Positions 32,961-44,845 of a stretch of DNA of 64,000 nucleotides are shown here, piece by piece. Positions within the stretch are counted from its first letter, which is position 1. Each line of letters starts with the position of its first letter. Origin of the DNA: Pseudoips prasinana (Eukaryota > Arthropoda > Insecta > Lepidoptera > Nolidae). The DNA lies in assembly GCA_951640165.1 (NCBI GenBank), contig OX621255.1, positions 806,001 through 870,000 of the forward strand, in the 5' to 3' direction. The notes under the pieces were generated by a model that ran no database searches, was not told the DNA's origin, and worked only from the letters and a program-made list of their open reading frames with translations. The position numbers were made by a program, and so were the translations under genes.

Positions 32961-33884
32961 CTGCAACGACACTCGTCCCACTCTTCAGTCTGAAGTTGCT
33001 AACAATACAGCAAAAAGGTGCTCATAATACACATAGAGAAACAGCTGCCCGTTTTCTTTTTACATCACTTTTACAGCTAACATAGGAAGCTTTCACTGCT
33101 TCACCGGTCAATAAAGGCGAGCGTATAGTATAGATATACTAGGTATACGATCTTTAAAACAAAATAATCTTTCGTAAATGTATATGTATTTATATTTGTA
33201 TTCAAAATCGAATCGCATCCTAATGATGAGGATATTTTAGATCTATGAACTGCAACCACAATAGATTTACCCAATATTTGTATTGAAATAAAGTACACGT
33301 CTTATACCTGGTGCTCACGAGGCTGGTATTACAGAGTAGAGTGGTTTACAAATTGAGAACCCAGTGTAATTAATTTGCTAGTTCTTTTTGGTTGTAATGA
33401 TAGCCTCATGTTCACCGGGAATTGGAAGAGAATAGCAAATATTTATTATTTATCTATACATATTAATGAATATGGATAATATTCGCTCTGTATACGCATC
33501 TTGAAAAAACATTGAAGTACGCAAACTGTTAAGGGCAATAGAATTTCATTAAAACAAAAAGAGCGACCCCATTCTTTTTCTTACTGTGTGCCTGTTACCT
33601 CTTTTCCCTGTCTCTTTCTGACGTTCGGAAAAAAAAATGAATACTTGTTGTTAATTTATGATATTTATTGATAACTGTTTCTATACTCTTTTTGCATATT
33701 ATCTTTCATAAATATAATAACTTAACCAGTGGTATGATATATTCCTGTTGTGTCACGTCGTTAGGGTATTATTTCGGCACTTCTTTATGCAACATTTCGG
33801 CATCCTGGCGGCTTCGCGATCAACACACGACTAAAGTGAAAATTGTACTTATATTTACATTTAAGCACAATTTTGTCGTTTGGT
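32961..33884. other. unannotated DNA
   Basis: No recognised repeat or gene. A 119-codon plus frame (33668-34027) runs into a LINE-derived tail and has no domain upstream of it. Confidence 0.35.
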
Positions 33885-33975
33885 GCGCTGATGCGATGTC
33901 AATGAGTATGAAATCCGTTGTCTCTGCCTACCCCTCCGGGAAACAGGCACTAGTCTTTGTATGTATATATGTACG
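33885..33975 (+). mobile_element. 3' tail of a LINE family also found at 39.96 kb
   Basis: GTTGTCTCTGCCTACCCCTCC and GGGAAACAGGCACTAGTCTTTG match 40215-40265 at the end of a LINE-like C-terminal frame. It encodes the VSAYPSGKQA-type ending. Confidence 0.65.
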
Positions 33976-34539
33976 AACAATTTTATTGTTTTTTAGAATG
34001 CTCACTCTTTTTTCTTCTTTTAAATGAGATCCTTCCTTCATTCTTGTTTGTTGACTTGGTAGTATCAAAAATTGGATTTTATAGGATAATTTTGGACGTT
34101 ACCTTTATTTTATTTCCTCATATTAAGTCATTCGTCTATCACAATGAAAAGTTTCCTTAAACTGTAGGAGTTGATCATAACGTTGATATAAATTCAGTAC
34201 CAAAAATAAAGATTCTCAGTAAAAGAGAAACAGATAGGAAATTGTTTCAAATTTCCAACTATTTTTCGTTGGGAATCCATACCGTTTTCTTTGCCTTTAC
34301 GGTTTCGATATATCCGCCATCAATCAACTAGTGACAGCAGCGACATTTAGCGAGACAAAACACATTATTCTTTATTAGAAAGAGCTGCCAATATTTATGT
34401 CCTACGTTAAAATACTGTCTGTTCCCTTGGCTTAGTTCTCAGAATCGTTCGAGATAGTTCTCAATCGAATAAAATATGGTTATGTATTCGATTCCCAGAT
34501 TAAACCAAATCTTCCCAAAATTAATGCTAAATATATGCT

Positions 34540-34795
34540 GTGTAGTAACGGCATAGAATATCATAACCCCATCTCATCCCGGGGGGGGGGGGGGCGTAGA
34601 AATCGACCGAGGGAATACCTACCAAAGAAAAGGCAGCAACGTTTTTCTGTGAACTATCACCAACAAAATGCGTTCGCCAACCCGTCAGCCAAGCGTGGTG
34701 ATTATGGCATATCCCCCCATTCTTTGGGGAGGGTTTTGTCCAGCAGTGGACATACTTTGGCTGACATGATGATTATGATGATGAATGCTAAATAC
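34540..34795 (+). mobile_element. RTE-like 3' tail, variant 1
   Basis: CCCCATCTCATCCCGGG with a G run, AACCCGTCAGCCAAGCGTGG, ATTATGGCATATCCCCCCAT and TTTTGTCCAGCAGTGGACAT, ending in a TGATGATTATGATGATGA tail. The same order occurs at 35.84 kb (+) and 39.42 kb (-). GTCCAGCAGTGGAC plus the ATG/TGA-type tail is typical of lepidopteran RTE-like 3' ends. Confidence 0.7.
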
Positions 34796-35148
34796 CGGCC
34801 TGAAGTCAAAACCTCGCGCCTCTCTTATCAATTCAGGTTGACATTGAGCTTACATTGATTTATTAGAGTCGTGGAAAAGATAGTACCACCTGCTTCAACG
34901 TGTCTATACTTATTCTGTTTTGTGCAACCAAATCGGCAAACAAGCTTTATCAGTTTATAACTGGTCACCGTAGCTTATGATGTTTGTACCACACATGCTA
35001 TCACTTATGCGTTGTCAAGCGCCCCCTTCTACCCTCATTAGCTCTGGTAACCTTACTGGTACCTCAGACCACAACTTTAGTTTAATAATGATGTTACCTC
35101 GACAGATTGATTTTAAAATAATAATAATATCCTGGGACATTATTTACA

Positions 35149-35196
35149 CTCTGCTTAGCTATTATTTACACGAGTGTAAATAATAGCTAAGCAGAG
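35149..35196. repeat. perfect palindrome, 23-bp arms, 2-nt loop, in a SINE tail
   Basis: Arms 35149-35171 and 35174-35196 around GA. The right arm contains the normal SINE-B tail sequence AGCTAAGCAGAG; the left arm is its inverted copy and replaces the expected CCATCTGATCCCAAA segment. Confidence 0.9.
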
Positions 35197-35398
35197 CTTG
35201 TGCTATGGAAACCAGATAACTGATATATTTCATATAATACTTTTCTTTTGTAAATAAATACTTATGTATATAACTACACCCAAACTCAGGACAAACAGAC
35301 ATGTTCTTGCACACAAATATCTGTCCTGGGTGGGAATCGAACCCACGACCTCCAGCGTGAAAAGCAAGCATTTGCCAACCACACCAACAGGCCCGTCA
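35174..35398 (-). mobile_element. SINE-B copy with good tRNA-like head
   Basis: Minus strand: GGCCTGTTGGTGTGGTTGGC (A box), GGTCGTGGGTTCGATTCCC (B box), CCAGGACAGATATTTGTGTG, body GTTTGGGTGTAGTTATATAC and tail CATAGCACAAGCTCTGC. The two overlapping frames on the minus strand are chance readings. Confidence 0.85.
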
Positions 35399-35834
35399 AC
35401 ATAAAAGAACATCAATGAACATCGAGGATATTTGTTGATAAGATTTTGTTATTTATAAATTTTCTGCTTAAGTTTTGTATCGGGAAAATTGTTTTCATTC
35501 TTAATATAATATTGAATGATTTAAAATATACGACGGCATCATTATAATCCATAATATTAGCTTTTAGCTGTAAAGTTGAACTCATTAATGAATCTCTTTT
35601 AGTTCTGTATTTCCATTTAGATCAAACAGACTTGGACCTAGTTATTCCGAGTCAAATGTATTCACTGACCTTTCCGAACGACGTAAAGGAGGTTCTACTT
35701 ACGTCAGCAAAGCTCTTTTTATTTCATTTCCGATTCTAAATCGAGAAACATACACTAAAGTTTGATTGAACTGCAGATCAATTTCGATTGCAAATAATAT
35801 TGGATGTTATATTATGTAGGTTAGTATTATTGCT
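35399..35834. other. unannotated DNA
   Basis: Nothing recognised. Confidence 0.4.
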
Positions 35835-36015
35835 TTGCGGCGAATATCAGAATATCATCACTCCATGTCACCCCATGGGGCGTCCAAGTCGACCCAAGGA
35901 ATTCTACCAGAGGAACGCCAACCCATCTGCAAAGCGAGGCGATTATGGCATATCCCCCCAAGATGATTCTTCGGGGAGGCTATGGTCCAGCAGTGGACTT
36001 CCTAGAGCTGTTATG
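35835..36015 (+). mobile_element. RTE-like 3' tail, variant 1, second copy
   Basis: ACTCCATGTCACCCCATGGG, GTCGACCCAAGGAATTCTACC, AACCCATCTGCAAAGCGAGG, CGATTATGGCATATCCCCCC, GGTCCAGCAGTGGACTTCC. Collinear with 34540-34795. Confidence 0.7.
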
Positions 36016-36129
36016 ATGAAATATTATTACCATTTCCATGACTTGACCTACTACGTTTCTTAAATGTTACTAAAGCAATTTGATAGTCAAAGGAAATTGA
36101 TGCTCCAAACATTTACAAATAATGTAAAC

Positions 36130-36300
36130 CCTACCAATATTATAAATGCAAAAGTTTGTGAGTATGGATGTATGGTTGTTTGTTGTGCTTTCACGGTAAA
36201 ACTACGGAATGGACTTAAATGATTTTTTGTAAAAATATAGCTTATATATCCGTATGACACATAGGCTATAATACATAAAGATTAACGAGGGACTAACATT
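36130..36300 (+). mobile_element. partial Helitron-like copy
   Basis: CCAATATTATAAATGCAAAAG, AAACTACGGAATGGACTTAAATG and ATAGCTTATATATCCGTATG form the body order of the lepidopteran Helitron type also present in antisense at 50044-50231. The CTAG end is not preserved. Confidence 0.65.
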
Positions 36301-37434
36301 ATATTTGTTATTATGTTAGTCTACAAAAACTGGTTTGGAAATAAAGAATTTCATGACCTCGAAACATATGTGTGTGAGTTAGTGACGGAAACTACAATTC
36401 TATAAATCCTTTTTGTGATAATTAAGTAACTGATCCTGCATATTTTTAATGCATTATCATAAGGGCAGTGGTTACTCAAGTATTTAAGTTGTTCGAGCCA
36501 CATGGAAGGGCATTGACAAGGGCTTAAGGACTTCAAACGGGACTGACAGCTTGACGTGGCCCCAAGCACGCAGGCGCTCCATTACGGTCACCTATCTATA
36601 AATCGACCGTGTCCCCTCTCCGATCACTCACATGGAAGAGAGTTACTGGCTGAAATGGAATTGAATGAAGTCTTAAACTGCTGCGCCACGCGTGCGCTTG
36701 GCGCTATCGTGTATTGGGTTGTTTGTTCCTCACACAGGATTAAAACAATATCTTTCCTTAGTCTGCGCTTGTTTTGCATCCGTAACTTGCGTGTTTCTAA
36801 AATTCTCTGCATTTAGGGGTTTTATATCCCAAGTGCGGAAGTTACTTAATAAATAAAAAATATATATCAAGCGCCTAAAAGTTGGGCAGCCCCTTTACAG
36901 CTTGTAGAATGCCCCTCTTATAAAAACTTTCTATTTATTCAAATATAGAAACATGGACCAAAACCGATAAGGATATAAAATTCTTAACAATAAATTTTCT
37001 TTATTTTATAATACATTGCGTAGCAGTAACTGAACATTTTTCTGTTCACACAACAAATTAAGCAATGAAATACTAACGTTTATTTGAAATGTATTGCTGT
37101 TTTTTTGTAGTAGAAGGCTGAGTTCCGTTAGCCGGATCTAAATTAGGGAAACGAAGGCAAAGATAACATGTTAAGTACTTAAAACATTCCCCCGAGGAAT
37201 AAAATATCTTGCGCTTTATTCGCCGTTTTATCACAAAAACCTCGGTTTGATGGAAAGATACACGAGAAGCGATCTGTCTTTATGCGAGCCATGTTTTATA
37301 ATACTGTTGTATAATTTATTATATTGTAATTTCAGTGCTCAGCCTTTTTATAACCAATTTCAAAATGAATGAGGTTATCATATCGAATGTATGTTGTTGT
37401 TAGGTGTTACATGAGGTCTTAAATGTACTTTTTG
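36301..37434. other. unannotated DNA
   Basis: Frames of 72, 86 and 62 codons overlap on opposite strands at 36351-36816; none shows a domain. Confidence 0.35.
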
Positions 37435-37550
37435 TGTGACCCATAAATAATAGTTGTTCTGTAATTTGTGTCCGTAAATTATATGTTTGTAAATTACCAC
37501 GCGACACAGGGATTAATTTCCATGGTGCGGGAGTTGTCTTTTAAAAAACA
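37435..37550 (+). mobile_element. SINE-A tail fragment
   Basis: ACCCATAAATAATAGTTGTTC, TGTAATTTGTGTCCGTAAAT, ACGCGACACAGGGATTAATTTCC and GGTGCGGGAGTTGTC follow the sense order of SINE-A; the head is missing. Confidence 0.7.
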
Positions 37551-38064
37551 TGCATTCAATAACGAATTTGTTACCAGACGAGTAATGGCTTATTGTTGAT
37601 CACAACAGTTTGCCATGTCGCAGAAAACATAAAATAACTGTTTATCAGTAACGAATTAGTGGCTTTACAAAATATTTCTCTCAAAAATATTTTTTTCTCA
37701 GTAATACTATCGCATCATTATTTCATATAGGAAACTTTAGATATGCAATTATATACATTCTATATTCGAAGTACCTGAGTTAGGTAACTGCTTGTTTCTA
37801 ATAAATAAATTTTAGCAAAAACAAACTTACCAAAATTACAATTTATATGCAAATATAATGACATTTACAAACACATTTGGCGCCACGAACCCCACACGTC
37901 ACAACACACTGCTTTCCTTCAAAGGTGTAAGATTCGAGCGATAAGTCCTTTTTAACCCTTTGCCCTCAATCGTCCCTTCATAGGTGAATCTCGGATTAGT
38001 TTACGTTCCGTTATCAGGGACGCTGTTGTATTGAAGGCAAATTCACATGCAATAATAGTAACAT
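37551..38064. other. unannotated DNA
   Basis: Nothing recognised. Confidence 0.4.
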
Positions 38065-38157
38065 TCTGGGTGATTATTCACACACGGCCATCTGATCCCA
38101 AACTTTGCAGAGCATGTACAATGTGTAATGTTATTAAATTTTCGTGATTTGCACACA

Positions 38158-38306
38158 TTTTATATATTGTGGACACGGGTCACACACGGATTGAGTCAAC
38201 CCGTGACTACGGCTGGTGCAATCCATGCCGGAACGTCGGGTAACCAAGGTAATGATTTGCCTTATATTGTTATCGCGATTGAGACCCATGTCCACAATAT
38301 ATAAAA
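38158..38306. mobile_element. small inverted-repeat element (149 bp)
   Basis: Ends TTTTATATATTGTGGACACGGGTC and the reverse complement of GACCCATGTCCACAATATATAAAA pair over 24 bp with one mismatch. The interior (CGGGTAACCAAGGTAATGATTTGCC, then TATCGCGATTGAGAC) recurs at 54035-54135. It splits a SINE-B. Confidence 0.8.
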
Positions 38307-38349
38307 ATACTACATATACTATTTTTAGTAAATACATACTTACATAAAT

Positions 38350-38403
38350 AATTATTATTGTCCAGCAGTGGATGTCTTTCGGCTGATATGATGATGATGA
38401 TAG
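38350..38403 (+). mobile_element. RTE 3' tail inside SINE-B
   Basis: TTGTCCAGCAGTGGATGTC, TTTCGGCTGATATGATGATG. Only the last 54 bp of the LINE are present. Confidence 0.75.
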
Positions 38404-38535
38404 ATAATTACACCCAGACTGAGGACAAACAAACATGTTCATGCACTCAAATATATCTGTCCTGGGTGGGAATTGAACCCACAAGCTGCGTCGTGAAAGA
38501 CGAAAGTTATCTATCAACCACACCATGTAGTCGGC

Positions 38536-39419
38536 AATGTGGTGAAGGATGTTTAAGAAGTAGTTGTTTGGTTGTATTGGTTTCATAAAATATTTATCAT
38601 ATTTATAAAACCTTTAAAACCAATCCATAGGCATTTTAATACATTTAAATTAAATAATGAAAATTTGGATACTACCGGCCTGTCTCAATGGACCATCTGC
38701 ACGAGATATATGACAACGCACAAGTTTTTGTAAATGCACAGGTGCACTCTTTTTTATATCTTCTCTAGCTGACATGCTTGGAAAGGGGTCAGTTGCAGGA
38801 TTGATGGCTTACGAGAGTTTAAAGGCACGAGGGTAGCACATCGCCAACTGGCAGAATCCAGGCTGATAGTGATTTTTTTTTTTTCAGTAGTTAAGAACTA
38901 ATAACACTTTTCTAACCCATGAACGCATCCGTGGTTTAACACAATATCTCTAGACCATACAGTTAATTTTTTTTTTTGTTTATATGAAGTTCAATAGATA
39001 CATGATTTGTATAACAAACACGTCGATACAAACTAAACACAGTATAGAAACATTTTATCAGGTTTACACACCTCTAAAAACTTAATGATATTATAAAATT
39101 TGGCAATATTGGATTACAATAATATAATTCAGCATAAACATCGCATAAGATGTCTATCATTGTATCATTATCATTTATGCTATACACCACTAATATGCTG
39201 AAAGCGAATTTAATTACATTATTTTATAATAATCATTGAAATACTAAACATTAATTAGATACGAATTGCAATATAATTATAATTCTTAAATAAGAATGAT
39301 ATCAATTACAATTGTATGCTATTATTAGAAATAGTAGGTAGATTAATACCTGCACCTCGGGCACCTCGATTCTGATGAATTTTTTAGATTGTTCATTAAC
39401 TTAATTTTTAATTATCTCA
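38536..39419. other. unannotated A+T-rich DNA
   Basis: Nothing recognised. Confidence 0.4.
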
Positions 39420-39645
39420 TTATGATCATGTCAACCTAAATACGTCCATTGCTGGACAAGAGCCACCCCCAACAATGGGGGGATATGCCGTGATCGCTAC
39501 GCTTGGCAAACGGGTTGGCGATCGCAGTATGGTGCTCATAGTTCACAGAGAGACTCTGCTGCCCGATCTCTGGTAGTTATTCCCACGGGTCGACTTCTTC
39601 GCCCCCCCAACGGATGAGATGGAGTGGCAATATTCAAAACCGTCA
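39420..39645 (-). mobile_element. RTE-like 3' tail, variant 1, third copy
   Basis: Plus text CGTCCATTGCTGGACAAGAGCC, GGGATATGCCGTGATCGC, AACGGGTTGGCGATCGCAG, GAGATGGAGTGGCAATATTC is the reverse of the copies at 34.5 and 35.8 kb. Confidence 0.7.
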
Positions 39646-39711
39646 GTCACACAGCAAATAATGCTTATGCTCAATTTTACCAAGCATTTTATCGTGTCTT
39701 TTATTGACTTT

Positions 39712-39856
39712 TTTGTCTATACCTGTAGGAAAGCTTTGGTGAGAAATAGATTCTGCAAAAAATTGTGAGTAGGGATAAACAGGGTGAATTTATCCCTACT
39801 CACAATTTTTTTCCGAATCTATATCTCACCAAAGCTTTCCTACAGGTATAGACAAA
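39712..39856. repeat. fold-back repeat, 68-bp arms, 9-nt loop
   Basis: Arms 39712-39779 and 39789-39856 pair at about 65 of 68 positions around CAGGGTGAA. The outer parts (TTTGTCTATACCTGTAGG) are perfect. No target duplication is apparent. Confidence 0.9.
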
Positions 39857-39949
39857 TGTCAGATTTTTAGTTCATGAAATAAAAGAGGATGTAGTCACAA
39901 AGATAGAAAGGTTGTTGCAAAGATAAAAATGATCAAACAGCATCATCAA

Positions 39950-40270
39950 ATAAAATGATCAATCAGCATACCTTGCTGAGATGGTTTGATCATTTAGAAA
40001 GGATGAATGAAAGAAAATTGACAAAAGAAGTATACCTGGCCTGTGTGAATGGGACGACCGGAAGGGGAAGACCTCGTAGAATACTTTCTGACCAAATCGG
40101 AGACGTTCTCAAGAAAGGGCAGGTCAAAAGTACCCTAAACTGGCGAGCATGTATTAATAATATATTGACAGTAATCGAGGCAAAAGAGGTGTGCAAAGAT
40201 CGTGACAAATAAAAGTCTGTTGTCTCTGTCTACCCCTCTGGGAAACAGGCGTGAGTCTACGTACCTATGT
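39950..40270 (+). pseudogene. LINE C-terminal relic
   Basis: The 85-codon frame (39955-40212) contains [38 protein letters not shown] and EAKEVCKDR, a C-terminal pattern frequent in insect LINE reverse transcriptases annotated as endonuclease-reverse transcriptase. The ending continues out of frame as the SAYPSGKQA-type tail (about 40215-40265). The domain itself is missing. Confidence 0.7.
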
Positions 40271-40274
40271 ATGT

Positions 40275-40825
40275 AAATAATTAGTGTTCTATCTAAAATA
40301 TTTAATTAAGGAAGATTTTACGGCTCACTGGGCAGAAAATAATTACGAGTGTTTACTTTATTATAAATTTACATTTCCTATTATCTTATTTCCGTTGACT
40401 AATACCGCCGTAAGATAAACAGAGTGGAGCACAATGGCACCGCTATCGATTTTGACCTTGTACGGATTAATTGAAGGGACAACTTCGGCCAACTGTAAAA
40501 CTTGAGTTCCAGTCCTTTGGAAGTTTTCTGGCCGACCCTCCGAAGCAGATTGTTATCTCTTTTGCCCAATCTGTTTTAAGTAAAGGGTTATTAGGAGAAA
40601 ATCTTTGTTAGTTCATAAATATTGTAGTGATTATATTTATGGGTCAAAAATGGTCTAATTATGTGTATTATTTTAACATCTACTTATATGTACCCATATT
40701 TAGCAAATAAATTGATTTGATTTGATTTGCTCTCGGGGGCAATGAATTGTATTGAAGATTGGCTCAACCAATCAGTTTAAACCACTCGACCATAGAGACC
40801 CTTAGTCTCCATTTTTGACGGTCAC
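40275..40825. other. unannotated DNA
   Basis: Nothing recognised apart from a TTGATTTGATTTG stretch near 40714, often found at insect LINE tails. Confidence 0.4.
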
Positions 40826-41068
40826 CGTAGCCTAGTAGGTAGTGATCCTGCCTACGAAGCTGGTGGTCCTGGGTTCGAATCCCGGTAAGTGCAAATATTT
40901 GTGTGATGAGTACGAATATTTGTTTCTGAGTCATGGATGTTTTCTATGTATATAAGTATTTATCTATCTATATAAGTATGTATATCATCGCCTGGTACCC
41001 ATAGTACAAGCTTTGCTTAGTTTGGGGCTAGGATGATCTGTGTGACATTGTCCCCAGATATTATTATT
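40826..41068 (+). mobile_element. SINE-D copy, best preserved
   Basis: CACCGTAGCCTAGTAGGTAG (A box), GGGTTCGAATCCCGGTAAG (B box), ATTTGTGTGATGAGTACGAA, GTATGTATATCATCGCCTGG, CATAGTACAAGCTTTGC, ending AGATATTATTATTAG. Confidence 0.9.
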
Positions 41069-41929
41069 AGATATTATATTATGATTTTAACTTTAAAGGT
41101 GTGCAAGTTGTTCTCAAGACAGTTTCTGTTCAGTTATATATCTAGAAAAAGATACATCGTTTACAGTTAGCCTCGGAAGCTTTCAGTGTTTCACTATCCT
41201 GTAGAGATTAGCGGGGGCTCAAAGAAGTGTTCAATTTATAGGACCTGTAACATGGCACAACCCGTTTGGGGTTTAAGATTCGACCCATTGGTTACTGACA
41301 TGGAGGTCCATGATAAGGCACTTTTTGAAGATGTTCATACATGTAAAAGCGGGCCTCTCGTCCGATTGAGGATCGTTGGAGGCATTTCTTCGTTACGAAC
41401 TGAGTCAGATTATGTCTCTTGTTAAAAGTCTTTGGATATTTTAATTGACGTTGTCTCTGTTTAACTTAAGCCAAATTAAAGTGGCAACGTCTATCTAACT
41501 TTGAATCCCACCACGAGATTCTGCAACCCTGTGCGACCCTCCAACCATAAATCGATCAGAGCTCTAAATATTCTCAGATCTTGCACTAAAAATTAATTTT
41601 ATTTTAATAATACGATTAAATTTAATGTAACCTGCTATAAGCTTGCATTGCTTTACTGAAGAGGTCGCGGACAGGCCAATGTTTCCGATAACTAATCTGA
41701 TAATTATAAATCTATAAATCGTTAATCGGCAGAGGCTCGTTGCTGGCATTAATTGCACTGAGTGATGGCGGTGATTGACGAGGGTGCCAGTGCTGCATAG
41801 CGTTATGTGGGTGGGGTACATGGCCAAATCCTTTATTTGCCTTAACTTCCCGTTATCTATGCATATTATTACGTCAGTATCATTAAATTGTAGAAAGATG
41901 TACCTACGTTATAAATATATACAAATAAA
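41069..41929. other. unannotated DNA
   Basis: Frames of 79 and 87 codons (41186-41425 plus, 41564-41827 minus) have no domain. Nothing recognised. Confidence 0.35.
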
Positions 41930-42115
41930 TTTCCTTCCCTCTTTTTTCATCGCACTACCAGGCGTCGGGAGGGTCTTCACCGCTTTCTTATTGACTTGTT
42001 ACCAGACTCATATTACATGGGTTTATTCAAAGCTAGAGTGAACATCTTATGGATACGCCTGGTCCACCTTCGACTACATATTCACTTACCATCAGGTGAG
42101 ATCATGGTCAAGCGC
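41930..42115 (+). mobile_element. LINE 3' tail fragment
   Basis: GCACTACCAGGCGTCGGGAGG, TCTTCACCGCTTTCTTATTGAC, AGACTCATATTACATGGGTT, TCACTTACCATCAGGTGAGATC. This order is a common 3' terminus of lepidopteran LINE copies; family not identified. Confidence 0.6.
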
Positions 42116-42432
42116 AAACCCATCGATCGATCCGCAGGCGAACCCTTGATAGTAACCGACATATTATAGTCCGAAGAATTGCCAAGCTGAAGTGGTAGGC
42201 ACATAGCTCGAATAACCGACGGCCGCTGGAGTGGAAAGGTTCTTGAGTGGTGACCACGAACCAAAAGCCGCAGTGTGGGCAGGCCCCCTACAAGATGGAC
42301 CGATAATGTTGTGAGGGTCACTGGAAGTCACTGGATGCAGATAGCGCAAGGACAGCAATTGTGGAGATCTTTGGGGGAGGCCTTTGTCCAGCTGTGGGCG
42401 TCATTCGGCTGATATGATGATGATGATGTTAC
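42116..42432 (+). pseudogene. RTE C-terminal relic, variant 2
   Basis: Plus-strand codons give ITDGRWSGKVLEW, VGRPPTRWTDNVVRVTG and LWRSLGEAFVQLW, the C-terminus of RTE-type LINE proteins, with stops and a frame break upstream. The tail is TCGGCTGATATGATGATGATG. Confidence 0.8.
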
Positions 42433-43091
42433 AAATTTACTTTTAATATAAGTGCCAATATGCTCTTAAGTTCAAAAATTCGCAAATATTTGTATGGCGT
42501 CATATCTATAATGGTGAAGCAGTATTAATATATGTTACATTTAACTTGTCAGTATACAACTTTTACATGTAGTTAAAACAAATATCATATGGTGATTGCT
42601 AGACAGCTGGACTAGTTTATCCTTAGAGGCTATTGGTGTTTAAAAGTAACTGTATACATTCATTCATTAAATCGTATTTGCTTGCTAAATCATAAATTAA
42701 AAATATCGCCTTTAACTTGGTGACATATCCCTGTATCTGTTTAACGACATCTGTATTTTCTGGGATTATATCAAATATTTAAATAATATCATGAAACATC
42801 ATAGGATCGTTATATCAATCAGTTAAGAATAAAATAATACTCTTTGTCGTAAACAGAAGAAGCTAGAGAAAAAAACAATATTGTTGAGGGGTGAAAATAT
42901 TAAATTATCTTTCCTCATCTTATTGAGATTGCGTTTTTAAGAGACAACAAGGAAAACGAAATGTTTCTGCAAGTAATCAGATCCGGATTTATAAAAAAAA
43001 CATATAATCCGCCATGTTTTTAATGGAGTTTAAATAGCACTTTGATCATATCTGGTTTTTTATATTTAAATCTTGAATTTTAATATTTTAA
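42433..43091. other. unannotated DNA
   Basis: Nothing recognised. Confidence 0.4.
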
Positions 43092-43404
43092 TCTATACAT
43101 ATAATAAAATCATAGGAAAGCCAAAACTGCACATTGAATATTTTTTAATAAGGATACTTGGGGCGTGATCTACAATCAATATTGAAGCCAAAAATATAGT
43201 TTTTAGAATTTTTGTCGGTTTGTCTGTATGTATGTCCGGGCTAAACTTAAAAAGTACAGCATGGATTTCCTTCAAATGTTGCATGAATATTACTAAGAAG
43301 TCGGGTTAACATAAAGGCTACATATTATCACGCTATCACCTACGGGGGAGGAACTGTGATAATGTATAAAATTTAACGCGGTTAAAACTGAGGGGCACAG
43401 CTAG
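43092..43404 (+). mobile_element. non-autonomous Helitron (313 bp)
   Basis: A|TCTATACATATAATAAAATC at the left and GGGGCACAGCTAG|T at the right. Same subfamily as 23730-24049. No protein. Confidence 0.88.
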
Positions 43405-44418
43405 TAAATATATAAAATAGTTATTTTCCGAACGAACTTATTTACATTTTTTTTTAAATCAGCCAATCTGCGTAACAGTTTTTTGTTGGGAAATCTAATT
43501 TTCAATACTCCGAGCACTGTTCAAACTCATTCAATAAGAATTTACGTCATTTATATTTAAGAAATTGTTTAATAATGTTATTGAACCAATATGTCCGAAT
43601 ATGCTATAACAACTCGGAGAGAACGTTATTTTACCTGTTGGTTTCTTGTCCCATCAGAGATAAAGGAGACAATAGAGGTCTAAATAGCCTGCACTATATA
43701 AGCCTTTGTATATGTAATTCGCTGGGTCTTCTCAGTTGGGGCGCATTGGATCCGGAGGTAGCATTAAAGCGCGACCGTCGTTTTAAACACAAGGTCCGTT
43801 ATAATAATAATACTGAATTCATACCTTAATATAGACAGAGCCATTCAGACAATATGTAGTAAAATTTAAATTTCAATACATAATATTAAAAACTTCAACT
43901 AAACATATAACTTAATACAAGCTAGCTAAATGTCACTACCATTATAAAATAAATTGTATAAATGTTTTAACATTCCGTGTACCTAAATATCTGTATTAAG
44001 TAACTAAAATTAATAACTGTATTACTACAATCATGTCCTGACTATTTACAAGCGTTTTTTGAAAGTATACGTGAATAAAAACCTTTTTTATTTTATTTTT
44101 TATTTATTTATTATGTATGAAAAATAAGCTCCCCATTCCACAATCAGATAAACGCTTTCATGCCTTCTAATATTAACATAGCGCGACAACTACACTGATA
44201 TCCCTAACAATTGGCTCGCCTATCACCTCTATCCCGTTAGTTCACACACGGAGTCGACGTTCCTCTGGCGCGAGTCACATAATTTGTAAATTTATTTCGG
44301 TAAGCAGCATTTGACTTTTAGTTGCCTACTAGAATAAATCTATGTGCCGTGTTTGCATATAATAATAGCCTTTCTTGCTATACATTGAGCACGCTACCTC
44401 TAGGCCAGAGCATCCCAG
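43405..44418. other. unannotated DNA
   Basis: An 84-codon plus frame (43575-43829) shows no domain. Nothing else recognised. Confidence 0.35.
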
Positions 44419-44845
44419 TATGAATTATCTATCCATCTATCTAATTTATTTTAACAGATAATAACAAAAAGTCATCACCAACCAGTAAGCCGCTTGTTTA
44501 TTTTGTATTCTATAAAAATAATTATCTATCTATCTTATTTATTTACACAGATAATCACATAAATTCTTCGCCAAAGTGTGAACCGCTTGTTTACTTTGTA
44601 TTATTTAATATGAATTATCTACTTATGTAATCTATTTACGCAGATAATAACATAAATTTATCACCAAAGTGTGAACAGCTTGTTTAATTTTTATTCTATA
44701 AAAATAATTATCTATCGATCTAGTCTATTTACACAGATAATTACATAAATTCATCCCCATTCCGTGAACCGCTTGTTTACTTTGTATTCAACAAAAAATA
44801 ATTATCTATCTATCTAATCTATTTACACAGATAATAATAAAAATT
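44419..44845. repeat. minisatellite, ~94-bp unit, 4.5 copies
   Basis: Units begin ATTATCT at about 44424, 44521, 44614, 44707 and 44801. Each has CTATTTACACAGATAAT, then a variable TCATC(A/C)CCA part, AACCGCTTGTTTA and TTTGTATTC. Units differ by roughly 10-20%, so the array is not recent. Confidence 0.9.

Larger units (their letters stand above)
38065..38535 (-). mobile_element. SINE-B copy with two nested insertions
   Basis: SINE-B pieces: tail 38085-38125, middle 38309-38349, body and head 38404-38530 (antisense GGGTGGGAATTGAACCCACAAG). They are separated by a 149-bp inverted-repeat element and by a 54-bp RTE tail. The 150-codon minus frame across it is composite and not a gene. Confidence 0.8.

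Noticed and set aside
36556..36816. 86-codon plus and 62-codon minus overlapping frames
   Set aside because: No domain, no repeat match, no exon signals; chance frames.
38134..38586. 150-codon minus-strand frame as a gene
   Set aside because: It crosses a SINE, a MITE-like element and an RTE tail, so it is a chance composite.
44419..44845. CRISPR-like repeat-spacer array
   Set aside because: Units are long, diverged and contiguous without unique spacers; it is a minisatellite in a eukaryotic genome.
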